Source: an uncultured Eubacteriales bacterium (lineage in GTDB: Bacteria; Bacillota; Clostridia; Lachnospirales; Lachnospiraceae). Taken from it: 64,000 nucleotides of DNA. The notes beneath the pieces are model-generated. The model searched no databases, was not told where the DNA came from, and was given only the letters and a program-made list of their open reading frames with translations. This document shows, in pieces, positions 25,040-35,036 of this stretch (positions are counted from its first letter, which is position 1; each line of letters opens with the position of its first letter). Made by a program: the position numbers and the translations under genes. The stretch lies in assembly GCA_900549105.1 (NCBI GenBank), contig URND01000004.1, positions 7,645 to 71,644 of the forward strand, read 5' to 3'.

Positions 25040-25337
25040 AAAAATCTTTATTTTTTTAAAGTTTTCCTTTATTCCTCTGCCCATTCATCTGACACACATC
25101 ATGTCCTTGGATGCTCTTCATTGCTTGGCGCAGTGTTCTCGCCCTTCCGTGCTGATGGTATGAATGACTAAATCTATGTTTGTGAAATAACTCAAGCACC
25201 AGCTGTCAAATACTCAGCACAGTGCAAATACCAATAATATTCGGTATTGCGACTCTGTATAATCACATCCCTATCTTCTAAAATAATAATATTGAAATAT
25301 ACAGAATCTAACTGTGATAACTACTTTTCATTGAACA

Positions 25338-25715
25338 TCACGCCTTCTTTTTTATCTTCTTAAACCATGCTGCCAAAGCCTTATCAACAATCTTTTCTAC
25401 TTTCTTCAGATTTATATCTGCAAAATATTTCTCTCTAATTTTGCAGATAACTTGGTAGATTTATACACCAATTTTTCTTCTATAGACAAATCGAGCGGAT
25501 GTGGCTTTGATTTTACTCCCACAACAACCTCTGTTTATTTTTAGACCTGATTCTTTTAATACAGCTATAACTAACTGCTAACATTTTTCAGGAAGTTAAG
25601 ACTATTGCATTGCCGCTATAAGCTGCATATCCCCATCATCCCACATCTTTTTTATCTCAGGAACCAGCTAATTTACAGGGAGTAACCTTGCCACTGAACT
25701 TCCAGACAAGCCATA
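25338..25715 (-). pseudogene. parB remnant
   Basis: Pieces of a ParB partition protein can be read on the minus strand in shifting frames with several stops: SGSSVARLLPVN, then LVPEIKKMWDDGDMQL (compare L-x-P-E-L-x-x-M-V-D-x-G-x-x) and, at the end, IREKYFADINLKKVEKIVDK then ALAAWFKKIKKK, the ParB C-terminal helix. The DNA-binding centre is mutated and the N-terminal half missing. It directly follows the parA remnant, as in intact parAB loci of plasmids and conjugative elements. The stretch 25040-25337 holds nothing recognisable. Confidence 0.5.
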
Positions 25716-25718
25716 CCC

Positions 25719-26195
25719 TTACCTCAAACTATCATGATTCTTCGAAAGATAGTCACTGTGACCACCTTTTCCTTCGCCACTTTCCAGCACCTTGTCATCC
25801 CTCTCCGTGGCTATAATAATCACATTGTACTTTTCCTTAAGTGGTTCCAAAATATTGGAAAATATCTTTTCTGTACCCATTTCAAGTTGAATCTTTACAT
25901 CCACTACTGAAAGCACCATTGATGAAGGTATAAAATCCACACCTTTTCTATTCAGGATATACTATTCTGGTGCAGGCATTTCTTTATCCTTAATATATGT
26001 CATCATAAAATGCCCGATGGTAACAGGCACCGTTACAGTACCTTCATTCCCTAAACAAGCACTCATATTAGCCTGACTGTTGAAATCGACAGCCAGAACC
26101 TTTTTACCTAACTTAGCCATAGAATATACCAGATTATAGCTCGACGCAGATTTTCCTGCTCTCTTTTGTGGCTCCAACTAACTATACTTTTCCAT
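25719..26195 (-). pseudogene. parA remnant with two in-frame stops
   Basis: One frame from an ATG at 26195 encodes a ParA/Soj-like ATPase, but it is interrupted by TAG at 26178-26180 and TAG at 25962-25964. Homologous pieces are KRAGKSASSYNLVYSMAKLG then KKVLAVDFNSQANMSACLG (degenerate Walker A and A-prime) and, after the second stop, YILNRKGVDFIPSSMVLSVV and EPLKEKYNVIIIATE. The Walker A Lys-Thr is already changed, and homology ends where the Walker B (IIID) should be. The locus is dead and marks the edge of the mobile region next to lysS. The stretch 26196-26620 has no gene; an inverted repeat TACGAATT/AATTCGTA lies near 26545-26580. Confidence 0.65.
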
Positions 26196-26620
26196 TTTTC
26201 ATGTATCATACCCCACTTTCTTCTCTGTAACAAACTGTGCTCTAATCTCTGCCTTTTCTACTTCAAATCTTTTCTGCAATTTTCTGTTTTCCTACCCATG
26301 AACATAGACCTTCATTCCTCTTGATTTCTTAACTTCCATCTGCACTAATCACCTTTTCATTGAATTAGGGCATTCCGACAAAAACTGCTATCGGACTCTT
26401 TATCTTTTTCCAACACAAAAAAGACCATTCTCCAAGATTTTTCTTAGAAAATGGTCCTAATAAGTACAAATATCTGTATTTTCTTTTCCTACTGAAATAT
26501 ACTATCTTCTCTCAAGCCTCGTATCATCACATATTATCGTATACGAATTTTCTGTGCCTTCGCATTAATTCGTATTTTTCGTATGCGTAAATGTCCGAAA
26601 ACACTGGATTTATAAAACAT

Positions 26621-28111
26621 CTATTTATCCAAACTCTTCATGGTTGGAAAGAGCAGAACATCACGAATCGCCTGGGAATCGGTGAGGAGCATAACAAGGC
26701 GGTCAATGCCGTAACCGATACCGCCTGTTGGCGGCATACCGATTTCCAGTGCGTTGAGGAAGTCTTCATCGGTATGGTTTGCCTCTTCATCGCCGGCCGC
26801 GAAGGCTTCTTCCTGGGCAGCAAAACGTTCCCGCTGGTCAATCGGATCATTTAACTCGGAGTAGGCATTGCACATTTCACGTCCATAAATGAACAGTTCG
26901 AATCGTTCTACCAATTCCGGATTCTCCGGTTTCTTCTTGGTCAGCGGAGAAATCTCCACCGGATGGTCCATAACGAAGGTCGGCTGAATCATCTTGTCCT
27001 CGCAGAATTCTTCGAAGAAAAGGTTAATGATATCGCCTTTCTTATGGCGGGCTTCGTATTCAATATGGTGTTCATCAGCCAGCGCTTTTGCTTCTTCATC
27101 GGTTGCTACCTGGGAGAAGTCAACGCCGGAATATTTTTTAACGGCGTCAATCATCGTAATCCGCTCAAAAGGCTTGGACATATCGATGACAGTTTCGTTA
27201 TATTTGATAACAGCGCTGCCGCAGACTTTTTCTGCAAGGTAGCGGAACATGCTTTCCGTCAGCTCCATCATACCCTCATAATCGGTATAAGCCTGGTATA
27301 ATTCCATCAGGGTAAACTCCGGATTATGGCGGGTATCAACACCCTCGTTGCGGAATACGCGGCCGATTTCGTAAACCCGTTCCAAACCGCCGACAATCAG
27401 CCGTTTGAGGTAAAGCTCCAATGAAATACGAAGTTTTACATCTTCATCCAGCGCATTGTAATGGGTTTCAAACGGTCTGGCTGCAGCGCCGCCGGCATTG
27501 GAGACAAGCATCGGCGTCTCAACTTCCATAAAGCCGCGGCCATCGAGGAAATTACGGATTTCCTTGATAATCTGAGAACGTTTAATAAATGTATCTTTGA
27601 CTTCCGGATTCATAATTAAATCCACATATCGCTGACGGTAACGGATATCTGTATTTGTCAGGCCGTGAAATTTCTCCGGAAGAATCTGCAGACTCTTGGA
27701 GAGCAGAGTTATCTCGGATGCGTGAATGGAAATTTCTCCGGTTTTCGTTTTAAAAACTTCGCCCTTTAAACCGACGATATCGCCGATATCCATCTTTTTA
27801 AAAGCTTTATATTCTTCTTCGCCAATGCTGTCACGGGCTACATAGGACTGAATCGTCCCCTGCAGATCCTGAATATGACAGAAAGAGGCTTTTCCCATAA
27901 CCCGTTTGGACATAACACGGCCGGCCAGAGACACGCTCTGCCCTTCCAATGTTTCAAAATTATCTTTAACTTCCTGGCTGTGATGGGTTACATCATATTT
28001 TGTAATGACAAAAGGGTCCTTGCCATTATCCTGAAGGTCTTTTAATTTATCTCTGCGCACTTTCAGAAGCTGATTAATATCCTGTGCCTGAACATTCTTT
28101 TCTCCTGCCAC
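26621..28111 (-). CDS. lysS: Lysyl-tRNA synthetase, class II
   Basis: The 496-residue enzyme charges tRNA-Lys. An N-terminal OB-fold ([20 protein letters not shown], residues 60-150) is followed by the class II core: motif 1 around [10 protein letters not shown], motif 2 [17 protein letters not shown], and motif 3 [18 protein letters not shown]. Length is normal for bacterial LysS. It lies 14 bases after greA and is probably co-transcribed from the greA promoter, a pairing common in Clostridia. It is the first core gene beside the accessory region. Confidence 0.97.
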   Translation of the reverse strand: MAGEKNVQAQDINQLLKVRRDKLKDLQDNGKDPFVITKYDVTHHSQEVKDNFETLEGQSVSLAGRVMSKRVMGKASFCHIQDLQGTIQSYVARDSIGEEEYKAFKKMDIGDIVGLKGEVFKTKTGEISIHASEITLLSKSLQILPEKFHGLTNTDIRYRQRYVDLIMNPEVKDTFIKRSQIIKEIRNFLDGRGFMEVETPMLVSNAGGAAARPFETHYNALDEDVKLRISLELYLKRLIVGGLERVYEIGRVFRNEGVDTRHNPEFTLMELYQAYTDYEGMMELTESMFRYLAEKVCGSAVIKYNETVIDMSKPFERITMIDAVKKYSGVDFSQVATDEEAKALADEHHIEYEARHKKGDIINLFFEEFCEDKMIQPTFVMDHPVEISPLTKKKPENPELVERFELFIYGREMCNAYSELNDPIDQRERFAAQEEAFAAGDEEANHTDEDFLNALEIGMPPTGGIGYGIDRLVMLLTDSQAIRDVLLFPTMKSLDK

Positions 28112-28125
28112 TGTTTGTTTCCCCC

Positions 28126-28611
28126 TTAAATGTTTGCTCTCTGGATTTCCAGAATACGGAACATCAACAGGCCGCTCTGGGTTTCCACTTCAATTGTCTC
28201 GCCGACTTTCCGTCCGAGAAGAGCGCTTCCCACCGGTGATTCATTGGAAATCTTAAAATTCAGACTGTCAGCTTCTGTGGAGCCAACAATATGGTATTCC
28301 ACTTCTTCATCCATGTCCACGTCATAAAGACGCACACGGCAGCCAATGCTGATGCTCTCCAAATCCACTTCATCTTCATCGACAACTTCTACATTTTTGA
28401 GAATTTTTTCAATCTCATCAATTCTTGCTTCAATATCCCGCTGCTCATCCTTGGCTGCATCATATTCAGCGTTTTCAGATAAGTCGCCCTGTTCTCTGGC
28501 TTCCTTAATCTTCTGAGCAACTTCCTGTCTTTTAACAACTTTTAAGTCAAATAATTCGTCTTCTAATGCTTTAAGTCCGGCAAATGTTAAGATATTTTTC
28601 TTAGCTTCCAC
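28126..28611 (-). CDS. greA: Transcription elongation factor GreA
   Basis: GreA rescues backtracked RNA polymerase by stimulating transcript cleavage. The start is a GTG at 28611 (SD AAGGAAGGG), giving 161 residues, the usual length; the in-frame extension to 28749 would run through the promoter. The N-terminal coiled coil [20 protein letters not shown] contains the acidic tip residues D and E needed for activity, and the C-terminal FKBP-like domain includes [18 protein letters not shown]. lysS follows by 14 bases. Confidence 0.95.
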   Translation of the reverse strand: MEAKKNILTFAGLKALEDELFDLKVVKRQEVAQKIKEAREQGDLSENAEYDAAKDEQRDIEARIDEIEKILKNVEVVDEDEVDLESISIGCRVRLYDVDMDEEVEYHIVGSTEADSLNFKISNESPVGSALLGRKVGETIEVETQSGLLMFRILEIQRANI

Positions 28612-28668
28612 TTTGATTACGCCCTTCCTTATATTATATATATGATATAGATATTTTACATTCCTAGT

Positions 28669-28697
28669 ATTATAGCGTAAGAAACCGGGTGTGTCAA
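28669..28697 (-). promoter_or_regulatory. Consensus sigma-A promoter of greA-lysS
   Basis: A perfect TTGACA (28692-28697), a 17-base spacer and a perfect TATAAT (28669-28674) lie about 58 bases upstream of the greA GTG start. This fits strong constitutive expression of greA and lysS and separates them from dusB upstream. Confidence 0.85.
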
Positions 28698-28750
28698 TAT
28701 GCGCGTTCCCCCATTTCCCGCTGTTTTTCCCGATACATCTCAGATACATC

Positions 28751-29722
28751 TCAGCCGGTCCGCTGCCGTCCCCGCTCCATATATCTGCCGAGCAGTTCCT
28801 CCAGCGCCGCCAGGCTTTCTACCTGGTTCACCATGCCCCGCAGTTTGGATGAACCGGGATAGCCGACTGTGTACCATGCCACGTGCTTGCGCATCTGCCG
28901 GATTCCAAGATACTCGCCCGAAAATTCAATCTGCATCCGGGCATGACGGAGAATCATAGCGACAACCTCCTCCAGTGTCGGTTTTGATTTTCCGTAGAGA
29001 ATTTGGCCAATCAGCCACGGATTTCCCTGAAGGCCCCGGCCAATCATAATGCCGTCGCAGCCGGTCTGCTGAAAAATAGCCTTAGCTGCTTCCGGGGAAT
29101 CGATATCCCCGTTTCCAACCACCGGAATAGAAACGGCCTCCTTAACCCGGCGGATAATATCCCAGTCCGCTTTTCCATGGTAATACTGCTCTCTTGTCCG
29201 CCCATGGACGGTAATCATGGCCGCGCCGCTCTCCTGGGCAACATGAGCCATCTCCACCGCATTAATGCAGGAATCGTCAAAGCCTTTGCGGATTTTCACC
29301 GTCACCGGCTTATCCGTCGCCTTTGCCATGGCTTCAATAATACGCCCGGCCAGCAGCGGCTGGTTCATCAACGCCGAACCCTCGCCGTTATTGACCACCT
29401 TCGGCACTGGGCAGCCCATATTAATATCAATGATATCAAAGGGGCGGTCCTCAATTTTCTTTACCATATCCGCCATAAGCTCCGGCTCAGAGCCAAACAG
29501 CTGCAAAGAAAATGGACGCTCCCGGGCATCGGTCACCATCAGTGCTTCCGTATTTTTATTATTATAGTAAATCGCTTTGGCGCTGACCATTTCACTGCAT
29601 ACAAGTCCCGCGCCCTGCTCCTTTAAAAGCAAGCGAAATGGCAGGGCTGTCACGCCTGCCATTGGTGCCGCTATTACATTATTTTCAAGTGTTACATTTC
29701 CTATTTTCATTTTCCTGTACAA
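28751..29722 (-). CDS. dusB: tRNA-dihydrouridine synthase (DusB family)
   Basis: This FMN enzyme reduces specific uridines in tRNA. The TIM barrel starts with VTLENNVIAAPMAGVTALPF; the family signature is DINMGCPVPKVVNNGEGSAL with the catalytic Cys at about residue 100, then VKIRKGF, TVHGRTREQYYHGKADW and GNGDI with DGIMIGRGLQGNPW binding FMN phosphate. Length (323) is normal. Its start overlaps the coaX stop; an ATG at 29710, giving an ATGA junction, is the alternative start. It closes the operon that begins upstream with the potassium genes or argF. Confidence 0.93.
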   Translation of the reverse strand: MYRKMKIGNVTLENNVIAAPMAGVTALPFRLLLKEQGAGLVCSEMVSAKAIYYNNKNTEALMVTDARERPFSLQLFGSEPELMADMVKKIEDRPFDIIDINMGCPVPKVVNNGEGSALMNQPLLAGRIIEAMAKATDKPVTVKIRKGFDDSCINAVEMAHVAQESGAAMITVHGRTREQYYHGKADWDIIRRVKEAVSIPVVGNGDIDSPEAAKAIFQQTGCDGIMIGRGLQGNPWLIGQILYGKSKPTLEEVVAMILRHARMQIEFSGEYLGIRQMRKHVAWYTVGYPGSSKLRGMVNQVESLAALEELLGRYMERGRQRTG

Positions 29723-30480
29723 CGCTTATGAATGATACGAAGTCCCTTCAATGTCAAAAGGCTGTCGTAAACATCGATTGCTTCACATTCCTCCGCAATA
29801 ATCGCGCCGAGACCGCCGGTGGCAACCACCTTGATATTCGGCAGTCCGGACTCTTCCTTCATCTTCTTTACAATATACTCGGCCTCGCCGATACTTCCAT
29901 AAAAAAGTCCGGCCTGGATATTGGAAATAATTTCTTTTGCCAAAATCGTTTTTGGCTTTTTAATCTCGACATCCGGAAGTTTTGCCGTCCGGTTGCTCAG
30001 AGCATCGGCGCTCATCTGAATTCCCGGTGCAATGACAACCGCATCCAGGCTTCCGTCTTCAAGAATCAGCTCAAAAGTCGTTGCTGAACCGTAATCGATG
30101 ACAATTGCCGGTCCGCCATAAATCTCTTTGACGGCGGCCGCATCCACGATCAGATCGGCTCCGGCTTCCTTTGGATTTTCCGCGTTAATCCGCACACCGG
30201 TTTTCACACCCGGCCCAACGACAATCGGCTCGGCACAGAAATACTTTTTAATACCACTCGTAAAGGAATACATAATATCCGGCACAACCGATGCGATAAT
30301 AACCTGCTCAATGTCCTTCGGCTCAAAACCCGCATTGCGAATCAGCTCCCGAATCAAAACGCCGTATTCATCCGATGTTCTCGGCATCTGGGTTGTCATT
30401 CGAAAGTTCCCCATAAGAATCTCGCCGCGGAAAAGTCCCATTGTAATATTTGTATTTCCAATATCAATTGCCAATAACAT
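29707..30480 (-). CDS. coaX: Type III pantothenate kinase
   Basis: The 257-residue ASKHA-fold kinase makes 4'-phosphopantothenate in the first step of CoA synthesis. Motifs are MLLAIDIGNTNITMGLF (phosphate 1), the pantothenate-binding GPGVKTGV and GADLIVDAAA, the DYGSATTFEL phosphate 2 loop with the base Asp, APGIQMSADAL, and GGLGAIIAEE near the end. Type III kinases need a monovalent cation, usually K+ or ammonium. The gene is 12 bases from its upstream neighbour and overlaps dusB, so all belong to one transcript. Confidence 0.95.
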   Translation of the reverse strand: MLLAIDIGNTNITMGLFRGEILMGNFRMTTQMPRTSDEYGVLIRELIRNAGFEPKDIEQVIIASVVPDIMYSFTSGIKKYFCAEPIVVGPGVKTGVRINAENPKEAGADLIVDAAAVKEIYGGPAIVIDYGSATTFELILEDGSLDAVVIAPGIQMSADALSNRTAKLPDVEIKKPKTILAKEIISNIQAGLFYGSIGEAEYIVKKMKEESGLPNIKVVATGGLGAIIAEECEAIDVYDSLLTLKGLRIIHKRCTGK

Positions 30481-30492
30481 ATCTTTACCTCC

Positions 30493-30831
30493 TCATTCTA
30501 ATCCCGTTGTATCTCCCAGGAAAAATACCCGGTAATACATTTCTAATGATTCAAACAGTTCAGCCCGTTCCTGCTGCAATTGTTTGATTTTTAACCCACT
30601 TCCAATCTCATCATACAGAATATCTTCCTCAGCCACATCCACCCTGAGCTGTAAATCGCCCTCCGGGCCGAACTCCATAATAAGGACGCCGCCCACATCC
30701 GCTGTAAACAGCACGCAGATAATCTTTAAATCTTCCTTGATGCCCTCCGGCAAATCGGCAAAATCCTCATTTAAATAAAATTTCTGCTCATAGGCGCTGG
30801 CTGCGCATAAGACAACATTTTCCTGACACAT
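30493..30831 (-). CDS. Conserved hypothetical protein (DUF6145-like)
   Basis: The start at 30831 (GAGGAAG six bases upstream) gives 112 residues; the longer frame to 30909 would overlap birA by 68 bases. The protein begins MCQENVVLCAASAYEQKFYL and contains DLPEGIKEDLKIICVLFTAD then VGGVLIMEFGPEGDLQLRV. I recognise it as the short protein that accompanies coaX and birA in Lachnospiraceae; its function is unknown. It lies 10 bases after birA and 12 before coaX, placing it inside the cofactor operon. Confidence 0.7.
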   Translation of the reverse strand: MCQENVVLCAASAYEQKFYLNEDFADLPEGIKEDLKIICVLFTADVGGVLIMEFGPEGDLQLRVDVAEEDILYDEIGSGLKIKQLQQERAELFESLEMYYRVFFLGDTTGLE

Positions 30832-30841
30832 AACACTTCCT

Positions 30842-31819
30842 CTATTCTGCATATCCATAAATGCCCCGAATCGAAACCTCCCCGGAACGCACCGTCGTAT
30901 CGCCCCCATCTGTGGAGACGATCAACTCCCCGATATTATTGATTCCCCGGGAAACGCCCCGCCATACCCGGCGTATTTCATGAATACTGATTTCCTTATT
31001 CAAATGAATCAGGCTGGCGTCATATTTATCCTTTAAAAAGGCAAGGCTGCCCGTTTTCAGAAACTGACGGTAATTAGCCTCAAAATACTGCATCACCCTG
31101 CGAATCACCTCCGCCCGATGATAGGTTTGCCCCGAAGCCATCGCCATGGATATGGCCGTTTCCCTCAAATCCTCCGGAAACTCTTTCATGTTGACGTTAA
31201 TGCCGATGCCGACAACAATATAGTTGATGACATCCGGGCCGGCGCTCATCTCAGTCAAAATGCCTGTCGTTTTCCGGCGGTCAATCACCAGATCATTCGG
31301 CCATTTGATACCGGATTCCAGGCCAAAGCTTTCCATCATCTCCTGAACAGCCATGGCGGCAATCAGCGTAATCATCGACGCATCCACCGGGGGAATATCC
31401 GGTTTTAAAATAAGAGACATCCACACACCGCAGCCCTTCGGCGAAAAGAAAGCCCGTCCCATCCGGCCCTTCCCCGTATTCTGAGTTTCCGCAACAACCA
31501 GCGAACCGTCCGGCGCTCCCTTCTCGGCCAGCATCCGGGCCTCATCATTAGTGGAACCGAGGCAGTCATAATAATAGATGTGCCGCCCCATCACCTCCGT
31601 AGTCATGCCGCTCAAAATCTCACTTTCAGTGAGTATATCAGGACTGGCGATAAGGCGATAACCCTTCCGGTTTATCGCCTCAATCTCATATCCCTCATTT
31701 TTAAGCTGCCCGATGACCTTCCAGACAGCCGTCCGGGAAACCTGAAAATATTCACATAATTCCTGTCCAGACACAAAATCCTTTCGGGATTTTAACATCT
31801 GCAAAATATCTTCTTTCAC
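30842..31819 (-). CDS. birA: Biotin-protein ligase and biotin repressor BirA
   Basis: The 325-residue bifunctional protein has an N-terminal winged helix (residues 1-65, SGQELCEYFQVSRTAVWKVI), the ligase core with the GSTNDEA motif, the biotinyl-AMP loop TGKGRMGRAFFSPKG (GRGRRG-like), KWPNDLVI, and a C-terminal SH3-like domain. It attaches biotin to carboxylases such as the pyruvate carboxylase encoded in this window at 58517, and the DNA-binding domain suggests it also represses biotin genes. It lies 12 bases after argF. Confidence 0.95.
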   Translation of the reverse strand: MKEDILQMLKSRKDFVSGQELCEYFQVSRTAVWKVIGQLKNEGYEIEAINRKGYRLIASPDILTESEILSGMTTEVMGRHIYYYDCLGSTNDEARMLAEKGAPDGSLVVAETQNTGKGRMGRAFFSPKGCGVWMSLILKPDIPPVDASMITLIAAMAVQEMMESFGLESGIKWPNDLVIDRRKTTGILTEMSAGPDVINYIVVGIGINVNMKEFPEDLRETAISMAMASGQTYHRAEVIRRVMQYFEANYRQFLKTGSLAFLKDKYDASLIHLNKEISIHEIRRVWRGVSRGINNIGELIVSTDGGDTTVRSGEVSIRGIYGYAE

Positions 31820-31831
31820 TCAAGCCCACTC

Positions 31832-32827
31832 CTAAATCTCATCACAGAGTGTCGCCGCCATCACCGCTTTAATCGTGTGCATACGGTTTTCCGCCTCATC
31901 AAAAACCTTTGACTGGGAGGACTCAAAAACTTCATCCGTCACTTCCATCTCGGTAATGCCGAAGCGTTCGCCCATCTCCTTGCCAATCTTCGTTTTCAAA
32001 TCATGGAAGGCCGGCAGACAATGAAGGAAAATGGACTGTGGGCCTGCATTTTCCATAATCGCCTTTGTTACCCGGTAAGGCGTCAGATCATGAATCCGCT
32101 CTTCCCAGACTTCATCCGGCTCGCCCATGGATACCCACACATCGGTGCAGATAATATCGGCATTTTTTGTCGCTTCCATCGGGTCTTCAATAAAGGCTAT
32201 GCTTCCGCCGGAAACCTTTGCAAATTCTTCACATTCTGCCCGAAGCTCTGTATTCGGGAAATATTTTTCCGGCGCACAGGCCACAAAATGAAGCCCCAGC
32301 TTTGAGCAAGCAATCATGTAGGAATTTGCCATATTGTAACGGGCATCGCCCATATATACAAGTTTTTTGCCTTTCAGTTCTCCCAAATGCTCGCGAACTG
32401 TAAGGAAATCCGCCAGCATCTGAGTCGGATGGTATTCATTTGTCAGGCCGTTCCAAACCGGAACTCCGGCATATTCAGCCAGTTCCTCAACGATTTCCTG
32501 GCCAAAACCACGATACTCGATGCCCTCGAACATCCGGCCAAGAACCCGCGCCGTATCTTCGATGCTTTCTTTCTTCCCAATCTGAGAACCTGAAGGGTCC
32601 AGATAGGTTGTTCCCATACCCAAATCGTGGGCTGCAACCTCAAAGGAACAGCGGGTACGGGTACTCGTTTTTTCAAAAATCAGGGCGACATTCTTTCCTC
32701 TGAGGACGTCCACCGGAATTCCTTTTTTCTTCCGGTCCTTTAAATCCGCTGCCAAATCCAGCAGATAGAGAATCTCCTCTTCTGTAAAATCTTTTAATGT
32801 CAAGAAATTTCTTCCCTTTAAATTCAT
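31832..32827 (-). CDS. argF: Ornithine carbamoyltransferase
   Basis: The enzyme joins carbamoyl phosphate and ornithine to form citrulline, in arginine synthesis or in reverse in the arginine deiminase pathway. I place the start at 32827 ([15 protein letters not shown]), nine bases after GGAG, giving 331 residues; an in-frame ATG at 32848 overlaps the SPFH stop. Motifs: [15 protein letters not shown] (carbamoyl-phosphate loop), [21 protein letters not shown] and [10 protein letters not shown] with the catalytic Cys of the ornithine site. No other arginine gene is adjacent, so the catabolic or anabolic role is not decided by context. Confidence 0.93.
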   Translation of the reverse strand: MNLKGRNFLTLKDFTEEEILYLLDLAADLKDRKKKGIPVDVLRGKNVALIFEKTSTRTRCSFEVAAHDLGMGTTYLDPSGSQIGKKESIEDTARVLGRMFEGIEYRGFGQEIVEELAEYAGVPVWNGLTNEYHPTQMLADFLTVREHLGELKGKKLVYMGDARYNMANSYMIACSKLGLHFVACAPEKYFPNTELRAECEEFAKVSGGSIAFIEDPMEATKNADIICTDVWVSMGEPDEVWEERIHDLTPYRVTKAIMENAGPQSIFLHCLPAFHDLKTKIGKEMGERFGITEMEVTDEVFESSQSKVFDEAENRMHTIKAVMAATLCDEI

Positions 32828-32848
32828 CTTCGCCATCTCCAAAGTCAT

Positions 32849-33772
32849 TTATTTATCTTTTATGGTCTCCACAACAGATTTGGCAAGACCGGCCATTCCC
32901 TGAATTTCGGAAGGAATGATAATCTTCGTTGCCTGACCGTCGGCAGCTCTTTCAAAGGCTTCCAGACTCTTAATCCGAAGAACAGCTTCGTCAGCGCCGG
33001 CATCCTTCAGGAAGCGGATACCATCGGCATTGGCCTGCTGAATTTTGAGAATCGCCTGAGCCTCACCTTCAGCCTCACGGATTTTTGCTTCTCTGGCTGC
33101 CTCGGCACGGAGAATCATAGCTTCCTTATCGGCTTCCGCATCCAGAATAGCGGATTCCTTATGACCCTCGGCACGAAGGATTGCAGAACGTTTCTCACCT
33201 TCGGCGATAAGGATGGATTCTCTTCGTTCACGCTCAGCCTTCATCTGTTTCTCCATGGCATCCTGAATCGCTGCCGGAGGAATAATGTTCTTCAACTCAA
33301 CACGGTTAACTTTAATACCCCATGGGTCCGTTGCCACATCCAGGGTGGAACGCATTTTCGCATTGATAATCTCTCTGGAAGTCAGAGATTCATCCAGTTC
33401 CAGCTCACCGATAATATTACGCAATGTTGTTGCTGTCAGGTTCTCAATCGCCATGATTGGATTCTGAACACCATAGCAGTATAATTTCGGATCAGTTATC
33501 TGATAAAATACAACCGTATCAATACGCATTGTAACGTTATCCTTTGTGATTACCGGCTGCGGCGCGAAGTCGACAACCTGCTCTTTTAAAATAACTTTCT
33601 TTGCCACCTTATCAATAATAGGCATTTTCACATGAAAACCAACCGACCATGTTCCCTGATAAGCCCCCAAACGCTCGATAACATAGGCATGAGCCTGAGG
33701 TACAATTTTAATACAGGATACTACAATAAGTAATACAATCGCAATCAAAACAATCAAAAGTATCCACATCAT
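32849..33772 (-). CDS. SPFH/band-7 membrane protein (stomatin/QmcA-like)
   Basis: The 307-residue protein has one N-terminal membrane helix (MMWILLIVLIAIVLLIVVSC), the SPFH domain (residues about 25-190; VPQAHAYVIERLGAYQGTWS, DPWGIKVNRVELKNI), and a long Ala/Glu coiled coil with repeated AEGEK and AEADKEA units (195-260). Such proteins oligomerise into rings that organise membrane microdomains and proteases. It overlaps the NfeD gene by 4 bases; SPFH-NfeD pairs are a standard functional unit. Confidence 0.9.
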   Translation of the reverse strand: MMWILLIVLIAIVLLIVVSCIKIVPQAHAYVIERLGAYQGTWSVGFHVKMPIIDKVAKKVILKEQVVDFAPQPVITKDNVTMRIDTVVFYQITDPKLYCYGVQNPIMAIENLTATTLRNIIGELELDESLTSREIINAKMRSTLDVATDPWGIKVNRVELKNIIPPAAIQDAMEKQMKAERERRESILIAEGEKRSAILRAEGHKESAILDAEADKEAMILRAEAAREAKIREAEGEAQAILKIQQANADGIRFLKDAGADEAVLRIKSLEAFERAADGQATKIIIPSEIQGMAGLAKSVVETIKDK

Positions 33773-34218
33773 AAGTTATTATCCTCCTTATTTTCTTTCT
33801 CTACAATTAATTTGACGCCGGATATTCCGACAATGTGAACCATCTCATCCTTCTGGAAGGTCACTTCATCCTTCGTGGAACGGGCCGTCCATTCCATACC
33901 GTTGACCATTACCTGTCCTTCGGATTTCAGGTTGTTTACAGGTATCAAAACCCGGGCTCTGCGCCCGACAAGGCTTTCCGCATTTGTTTTCGTTGTCTTT
34001 TTATTCAGATATTTTGTCATTATCGGACGGGTGAATATAAGCATCACCATGGAAACGACAACAAACACAATTATCTGCAGCGCCAGCGGCGCATTCACCA
34101 GCGTTAAAAGAAATGCGGCCAAGGCCCCGACGGCAAACCAAATGGTCGTCAGCCCCAAAGTCAATATTTCAATCAGGAGCAATACTCCGAAAGCTCCAAG
34201 CCAAAATATTGCATACAT
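33769..34218 (-). CDS. NfeD-family membrane protein
   Basis: The 149-residue protein has hydrophobic helices (residues 4-25, 28-45, 48-68) and a C-terminal OB-fold typical of NfeD (SLVGRRARVLIPVNNLKSEG, GQVMVNGMEWTARS). NfeD proteins partner with SPFH proteins, here encoded directly downstream with a 4-base overlap, in membrane domain organisation. This is the short form without the ClpP-like protease domain. Confidence 0.88.
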   Translation of the reverse strand: MYAIFWLGAFGVLLLIEILTLGLTTIWFAVGALAAFLLTLVNAPLALQIIVFVVVSMVMLIFTRPIMTKYLNKKTTKTNAESLVGRRARVLIPVNNLKSEGQVMVNGMEWTARSTKDEVTFQKDEMVHIVGISGVKLIVEKENKEDNNL

Positions 34219-34235
34219 CTTTGTCTCCTCCTCTC

Positions 34236-35036
34236 TTAGTTTTCTGTCACTCGCTGCCGTTTTGCCTCATACATGAGAAGAGCAGCCGCAACACCTGCAT
34301 TCAGAGATTCCACCTGCCCCGACATGGGAATCCGAATATAATCTGTTGCCATTTGAGCCAGCGAATCACTCAATCCGTTGGCTTCATTGCCTATCATAAA
34401 ACAGGTATCTTTCAGATAATCCTGCTCATAATAACTTTTCCTTCCTTTTAAATGGGCTGCAAATACCCGGCATCCGGAATCTCTGAGACTTGAAACCACC
34501 GGTTCCAAATCCTCCGCCACCGCTGTCGGCACCCGGTAGATTGAGCCCATAGTAGAACGGATAACCTTCGGCATATAAGGGTCCACCGAAGTACGGTTTA
34601 ATATGACGCCGTCAATCCCTGCACCTTCCCCGGTTCGAAGTATCGTCCCCAGATTCCCCGGGTCTTGAAGGGACTCCAAAAGGAGAATGAGACGCCTTTC
34701 GCCCCGAAGCAAATCCTTCCAATCCCAGGTTTTCATCGAAACAACAGCCATGACCCCCTGGGGTGTCATCGTATCCGAGGCTTCTTTAAACACTTTATCA
34801 CTGAGAATTTCAGCAATACATCCGGCGGACTTTGCCTTTGCCGCCACAGCCGTCCGCTGCTTTTCATCCTTCGCAAAGCTTTCCGACATATAAACAGCCT
34901 TCAGCCGCTCCGCAGGCGCCTCCAAAACCATCTTTATGCCTTCTACGGCAAAACACTGCTGTTCTCTTCGAACCTTACTTTTTTTCTGAAGCTGTATTAA
35001 ATTTTTAACCCGCGGATTTGCGGTACTCGTAATCAT
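34236..35036 (-). CDS. SpoU/TrmH-family RNA 2'-O-methyltransferase
   Basis: The 266-residue protein has an N-terminal L30e-like substrate-binding domain (MITSTANPRVKNLIQLQKKS) and a C-terminal SPOUT knot with the three family motifs: LLESLQDPGNLGTILRTGEG, FMIGNEANGLSD and IPMSGQVESLNAGVAAALL. It methylates ribose in ribosomal or transfer RNA using S-adenosylmethionine; the exact site cannot be read from sequence. Its start adjoins the potassium-channel subunit gene stop at 35037. Confidence 0.9.
   Translation of the reverse strand: MITSTANPRVKNLIQLQKKSKVRREQQCFAVEGIKMVLEAPAERLKAVYMSESFAKDEKQRTAVAAKAKSAGCIAEILSDKVFKEASDTMTPQGVMAVVSMKTWDWKDLLRGERRLILLLESLQDPGNLGTILRTGEGAGIDGVILNRTSVDPYMPKVIRSTMGSIYRVPTAVAEDLEPVVSSLRDSGCRVFAAHLKGRKSYYEQDYLKDTCFMIGNEANGLSDSLAQMATDYIRIPMSGQVESLNAGVAAALLMYEAKRQRVTEN

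Noticed and set aside
26401..26460. Inverted repeat GACCATT/AATGGTC as terminator or att site
   Set aside because: Only seven paired bases at the base of the stem, no T-tract, and no matching direct repeat found elsewhere in the window.
28612..28749. Longer GreA start
   Set aside because: The extension would translate through a consensus promoter and give a GreA longer than the family; the GTG at 28611 has an SD and the right length.
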